64,000 nucleotides of DNA. Origin: Clostridia bacterium. Its GTDB lineage: Bacteria; Bacillota; Clostridia; Peptostreptococcales; Anaerovoracaceae. Under the pieces are notes generated by a model, which had not been told where the DNA came from, did no database searches, and saw only the letters and a program-made list of their open reading frames with translations. The DNA lies in assembly GCA_900766045.1 (NCBI GenBank), contig CAAFTW010000046.1, positions 50,490 to 114,489 of the forward strand, read 5' to 3'. Below are positions 61,019 to 64,000 of this stretch, piece after piece. Position numbers and translations under genes: made by a program. Position 1 is the first letter of the stretch. Every line of letters starts with the position of its first letter.

Positions 61019-61725
61019 CATTTGCTACTAATTCATTGGGACAAATACTTAAAAGCGCTTTTGGTGCAGAAACCTGGAATATGCTGCTTCCATCACTTTG
61101 GTCAACTATTTATATGGTGTTTGTGGCTGTAATTATCATGCTGATTTTTGGCACATTAATTGGCATTGTTCTGGTGCTTACCGATAAAGATGGTCTGCAT
61201 CCGATGCGCACACTCAATAATGTTTTGGGAGCGGTTATCAATGCTCTGCGTTCGCTTCCTTCGATGATCATGATCATTATCACACTTCCTCTCGCGAGAT
61301 TAATTACCGGACAGGGGTATGGACCGAATGCATGCATAATTGCACTTGCAATCAGCTGTATTCCGATGTATGCGAGACTGGTTGAAAATAATCTGTTTGA
61401 AGTAGATAAGGGGAAGATCGAAGCTGCAAAAGCAATGGGGATAAGTAATGGAAAGATCTTATTGACTATAATCGTACCAGAAGCCGTACCAGCAATAATT
61501 CGAAGTTTTACCGTGGCAATCATTTCGGTATTATCGATGACTGCTCTTGCAGGAGCATTTGGTGCGGGCGGAATTGGTAATATTGCAATTCAGTATGGTT
61601 TTAACCGGTTCAGGTATGACATCTTGATTGCCACTGTGTTTATTCTGATTGTATTTGCAGAACTAGTTCAATTGGCAGGGGATTTTTGTGCCAAGTTAGT
61701 TCTGAAGAAGAGACATATGCTTTAA
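61015..61725 (+). CDS. metI: Methionine ABC transporter permease
   Basis: A 236-residue membrane protein with five to six helices. It has the MetI-like pattern NVLGAVINALRSLPSMIMII, ISCIPMYARLVENNLFEVDKG in adjoining parts, the EAA-type coupling loop EAAKAMGISNGKILLTIIVPEA in parts, and FGAGGIGNIAIQYGFNRF. Its start overlaps metN by ATGA. Confidence 0.9.
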   Translation: MTFATNSLGQILKSAFGAETWNMLLPSLWSTIYMVFVAVIIMLIFGTLIGIVLVLTDKDGLHPMRTLNNVLGAVINALRSLPSMIMIIITLPLARLITGQGYGPNACIIALAISCIPMYARLVENNLFEVDKGKIEAAKAMGISNGKILLTIIVPEAVPAIIRSFTVAIISVLSMTALAGAFGAGGIGNIAIQYGFNRFRYDILIATVFILIVFAELVQLAGDFCAKLVLKKRHML

Positions 61726-61783
61726 TATCAATCACATCGTGTTGATATAGATCGTTTTGTAAGAATTGAAAAGGAGAATGAAG

Positions 61784-62614
61784 ATGAAGAAGAAACTGAT
61801 TTCAGTGTTATTGATCTCAGCTTTGGCAGTGGGAATTCTAACTGGCTGCGGAAACAGTAAGTCAAGTGATAAAACGTCTGGAAAGACTGTCACATTGACA
61901 TGTCTGGCGGATACAACTCCGCATGCAGAAATCCTTAAACATGCTGAACCACAGCTGAAAAAGGAAGGTATTAAGTTAGATATTAAATCTGAAACCTGGG
62001 ATAAAACATGGAATGAACAGGTTGAAAACGGCGATGTCGATTTCCATTATGATGCGTATATTCCATATTTGGATGAGTGGAACAAAGCAAATAAAGGACA
62101 TTTAGTCAGCGCTGGAAAAGTGCATTATGAGCCGCTGGTCATGATGTCGGACAAGTATAAAAAGCTCAGCCAGCTTCCTGATAATGCTAAAATCGCGATA
62201 AAAGAGGATGTCACCAATCAGTATCGCTGCTTAAAACTTCTGGAGCAGGCTGGACTGATCGAGTGTTCTAAAAAGATGACCATGTCCAATGCTGACACAA
62301 GCATGATTACTAAATACAAGAAGCCGATTAAGGTAGTTGCTATGGATGCAGATGTCATCATGAGAGACCGTCAGGATTTTGACGCCTATATTACAAACAC
62401 AAACCGGCTGTTAGATGCAAAGATTGATCCGACGAAATATCTGGTTCGTGAAAACGAGAAAAATGCTTCTGTCTTTGGAAATGTAATCTGTGTAAATAAG
62501 AAGAATGTAAACAATAAAAACATCAAAAAATTAGTAAAGGTTCTGCAGTCTAAAGAGATGAGAGAGTGGATCAAAAAACACTATAAAGGAGCTATCTTAC
62601 CTTGCTCAAAATAA
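61784..62614 (+). CDS. metQ: Methionine-type ABC transporter substrate-binding lipoprotein (NlpA/MetQ family)
   Basis: A 276-residue lipoprotein. The signal peptide ends with the lipobox ILTGCG. The mature part follows the NlpA/MetQ fold (DTTPHAEILKHAEPQLKKEG, DFHYDAYIPYLDEWN in place of the more usual DxNxFQHxPYL). The altered pocket region may mean a substrate other than plain L-methionine. AAGGAG lies 7 bases before the ATG at 61784. Confidence 0.85.
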   Translation: MKKKLISVLLISALAVGILTGCGNSKSSDKTSGKTVTLTCLADTTPHAEILKHAEPQLKKEGIKLDIKSETWDKTWNEQVENGDVDFHYDAYIPYLDEWNKANKGHLVSAGKVHYEPLVMMSDKYKKLSQLPDNAKIAIKEDVTNQYRCLKLLEQAGLIECSKKMTMSNADTSMITKYKKPIKVVAMDADVIMRDRQDFDAYITNTNRLLDAKIDPTKYLVRENEKNASVFGNVICVNKKNVNNKNIKKLVKVLQSKEMREWIKKHYKGAILPCSK

Positions 62615-62657
62615 AGGCATTTGAGGCAAATGCCGGGGAGGAACACAAAAGAAGAAA

Positions 62658-63803
62658 ATGGAATATTCAACACTAGCCATTCATGGCGGAAGAAAAGATG
62701 ATAAACAATATGTTGGAGTAAACTATCCAGTATACCTGTCCTCAACATTTATGCAGGATTCATTAAATGAGTTTTCAGAGTTTATGTATACCCGTTCTAA
62801 GAATCCGACACGTGATAATGCAGAACAGCTGGCGGCTCAGCTGGAAGGGGCAAAATATGGATTGGCGATGGCCAGCGGAATGGCTGCAAATTCATTGGCT
62901 TTTTCACTGATTAAACCTGGAGAGAAAGTATTGCTCAACAGCAATGTGTATGGCGGAACCTGGAACTTTGTGTCACATATTTTTGAAGACCGAAACATCG
63001 ATTTTGAAATTGTAACTGACTTTAACAATTATGATTTCGATACCATTGACGAGAATGTCAGTACGGTATTTATCGAAACTCCATCGAATCCGCTTTTGGA
63101 GATTACAGATCTTGCAAAGGTGTCAGAAAGAGCTAAAAAGAAGGGACTTCGCGTTATCGTAGATAATACGTTTATGACGTCATATCTTCAGAAACCATTA
63201 GAATTAGGTGCAGATATTGTCACGTACTCAGCTACTAAATATTACTCCGGGCATTCAGATATTATTGCCGGGCTGGTATTAGTGAATGATGATGCGCTTT
63301 ATGAAAAACTGAAGTTTAACCAAAAAACTTTAGGGGCAATTTTGGATCCGATGGCTTCGTTCCTGCTGGTTCGCGGAATGAAAACACTTCCTCTGCGTAT
63401 GGATCGTCATGAGCAGAATGCGATGAAGGTTGCCGAGTTTTTAAAAGACTGTGGTGCATGTGAACATGTATACTATCCTGGGTTGAAAGATCATCCGGGA
63501 TATGACATTCAGCGCGGGCAGGCAAAGGGTAATGGAGCTGTTGTCAGTGCGGTATTTAAACCTGAATACGACTGCAATAAATTCTGCACATCCACAGAGT
63601 ATTTTGATCTCGCCGTAAGTCTTGGTGGGATAGAATCGTTGGTGTGTCACCCTGCAACAATGACTCATGAAGAATATTCAGAGGAGCTTCAGAACGAAAT
63701 TGGAATTACAAGTAATCTGCTTCGATTCTCTGTAGGCATTGAGGATATTAATGATTTGTTGGGAGATATCAAACAGGCATTAGAGAAATCCAGAAGAAAG
63801 TAA
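62658..63803 (+). CDS. Cystathionine/methionine-type PLP enzyme (gamma-lyase or gamma-synthase family)
   Basis: A 381-residue fold-type I PLP enzyme of the Cys/Met metabolism family. It has YTRSKNPTRDNAEQLAAQLEG, ASGMAANSLAFSLI, the cofactor Asp in VIVDNTFMTSYLQKPLELGADI in parts, YSATKYYSGHSD with the PLP Lys, and SLGGIESLVCHPATMTH near the end. Cystathionine gamma-lyase, gamma-synthase and methionine gamma-lyase cannot be separated by eye. It is 43 bases after metQ, so uptake and breakdown or conversion of sulfur amino acids appear linked. Confidence 0.87.
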   Translation: MEYSTLAIHGGRKDDKQYVGVNYPVYLSSTFMQDSLNEFSEFMYTRSKNPTRDNAEQLAAQLEGAKYGLAMASGMAANSLAFSLIKPGEKVLLNSNVYGGTWNFVSHIFEDRNIDFEIVTDFNNYDFDTIDENVSTVFIETPSNPLLEITDLAKVSERAKKKGLRVIVDNTFMTSYLQKPLELGADIVTYSATKYYSGHSDIIAGLVLVNDDALYEKLKFNQKTLGAILDPMASFLLVRGMKTLPLRMDRHEQNAMKVAEFLKDCGACEHVYYPGLKDHPGYDIQRGQAKGNGAVVSAVFKPEYDCNKFCTSTEYFDLAVSLGGIESLVCHPATMTHEEYSEELQNEIGITSNLLRFSVGIEDINDLLGDIKQALEKSRRK

Positions 63804-63823
63804 TTATTTTAACAGAAGAGAGA

Positions 63824-63856
63824 GACGGCTGTTGCGTGATGACAGTCGTCTTTTTC
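63824..63856 (+). terminator. Rho-independent terminator of the met operon
   Basis: GACGGCTGT pairs with ACAGTCGTC around a 9-base loop, then TTTTT. Confidence 0.85.
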
Positions 63857-63944
63857 ATTGTCTGCCCGTTAGACGACAACAAGGTTCCCGGGCACCCACC
63901 CGATGCTTTGATCTGCTCCCCGTCAAGAAGACAGTGAAAAAATA
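63856..63944 (+). other. Unidentified structured segment after the met operon
   Basis: CATTGTCT pairs with AGACAGTG (one G-U) to enclose about 70 bases, inside which GCCCG can pair with CGGGC of TTCCCGGGC. GC content is higher than in the flanking operon. No known RNA family is recognised. Confidence 0.3.
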
Positions 63945-63956
63945 TAATATTTTTGA

Positions 63957-63990
63957 CCAGTGACCGTCCGGCTGCTGGTCATTTTTTTGT
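63957..63990 (+). terminator. Rho-independent terminator near the window end
   Basis: GACCAG pairs with CTGGTC (63957-63981), followed by ATTTTTTT. It could end the structured segment before it. Confidence 0.65.
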
Positions 63991-64000
63991 TTATTGTACC

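Overview
The window looks like a chromosomal segment of an anaerobic, low-to-middle-GC Firmicute of the class Clostridia (Lachnospiraceae or a near relative; this placement is inferred from gene content). The evidence is a PolC-type replicase, a class III (anaerobic) ribonucleotide reductase, a hybrid-cluster protein, FeoB with its small Cys-rich partner, an EFR1-type flavodoxin/ferredoxin, strong AGGAGG-like ribosome sites and typical Firmicute regulators (CsoR, Fur, DtxR, NrdR boxes, PadR). I found no rRNA or tRNA gene, CRISPR array, complete insertion sequence, prophage or plasmid gene.

Layout. 0-5 kb: a Fur-family repressor with the start of a metal-binding lipoprotein, then a nitrosative/oxidative stress group (Crp/Fnr regulator, hcp, hemerythrin protein). 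5-7.6 kb: a TPP-riboswitch operon for pyrimidine salvage (thiD, cytX). 7.6-11.3 kb: a copper operon (csoR, a membrane HMA protein, copA with a fused C-terminal chaperone domain). 11.3-14 kb: a DtxR-family regulator, a pentapeptide-repeat protein and a membrane protein. 14-18.3 kb: iron uptake (two feoA, feoB, a Cys-rich membrane protein, a DUF2325 protein) behind a DtxR-type operator. 18.3-23 kb: RNase Z, a 271-bp palindromic element, a C_GCAxxG_C_C protein and a TetM-like GTPase fused to a YacP/Rae1-type nuclease domain.

23-33.6 kb is a core cluster: pyrH-frr-uppS-cdsA-dxr-rseP-ispG-polC (UMP kinase, ribosome recycling, undecaprenyl-PP and CDP-diacylglycerol synthesis, MEP pathway, site-2 protease, replicase). 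PolC lacks its usual proofreading exonuclease insert. In many Clostridia this cluster runs on into rimP-nusA-infB. Here 15.5 kb lies between: nrdD with tandem NrdR boxes, a padR group, several membrane or secreted proteins, NudC, a stomatin-like protein, a candidate small RNA, thrS (opposite strand) and nrdG. The translation cluster rimP-nusA-rnpM-ylxQ-infB-(EFR1)-rbfA-nrnA-truB-ribF-rpsO follows at 49-59.8 kb.

59.8-63.9 kb is visibly more AT-rich. It carries a methionine/sulfur operon (MetN, MetI, MetQ and a cystathionine-type PLP enzyme) behind an unusual leader, and was possibly acquired separately.

The most noteworthy items are the TetM-like GTPase/YacP nuclease fusion, the exonuclease-less PolC, copA with an internal start that could yield a free CopZ-like chaperone, the long palindromic element at 19.3 kb, the metNIQ leader, and a set of well-placed operators whose positions suggest which regulator acts on them.
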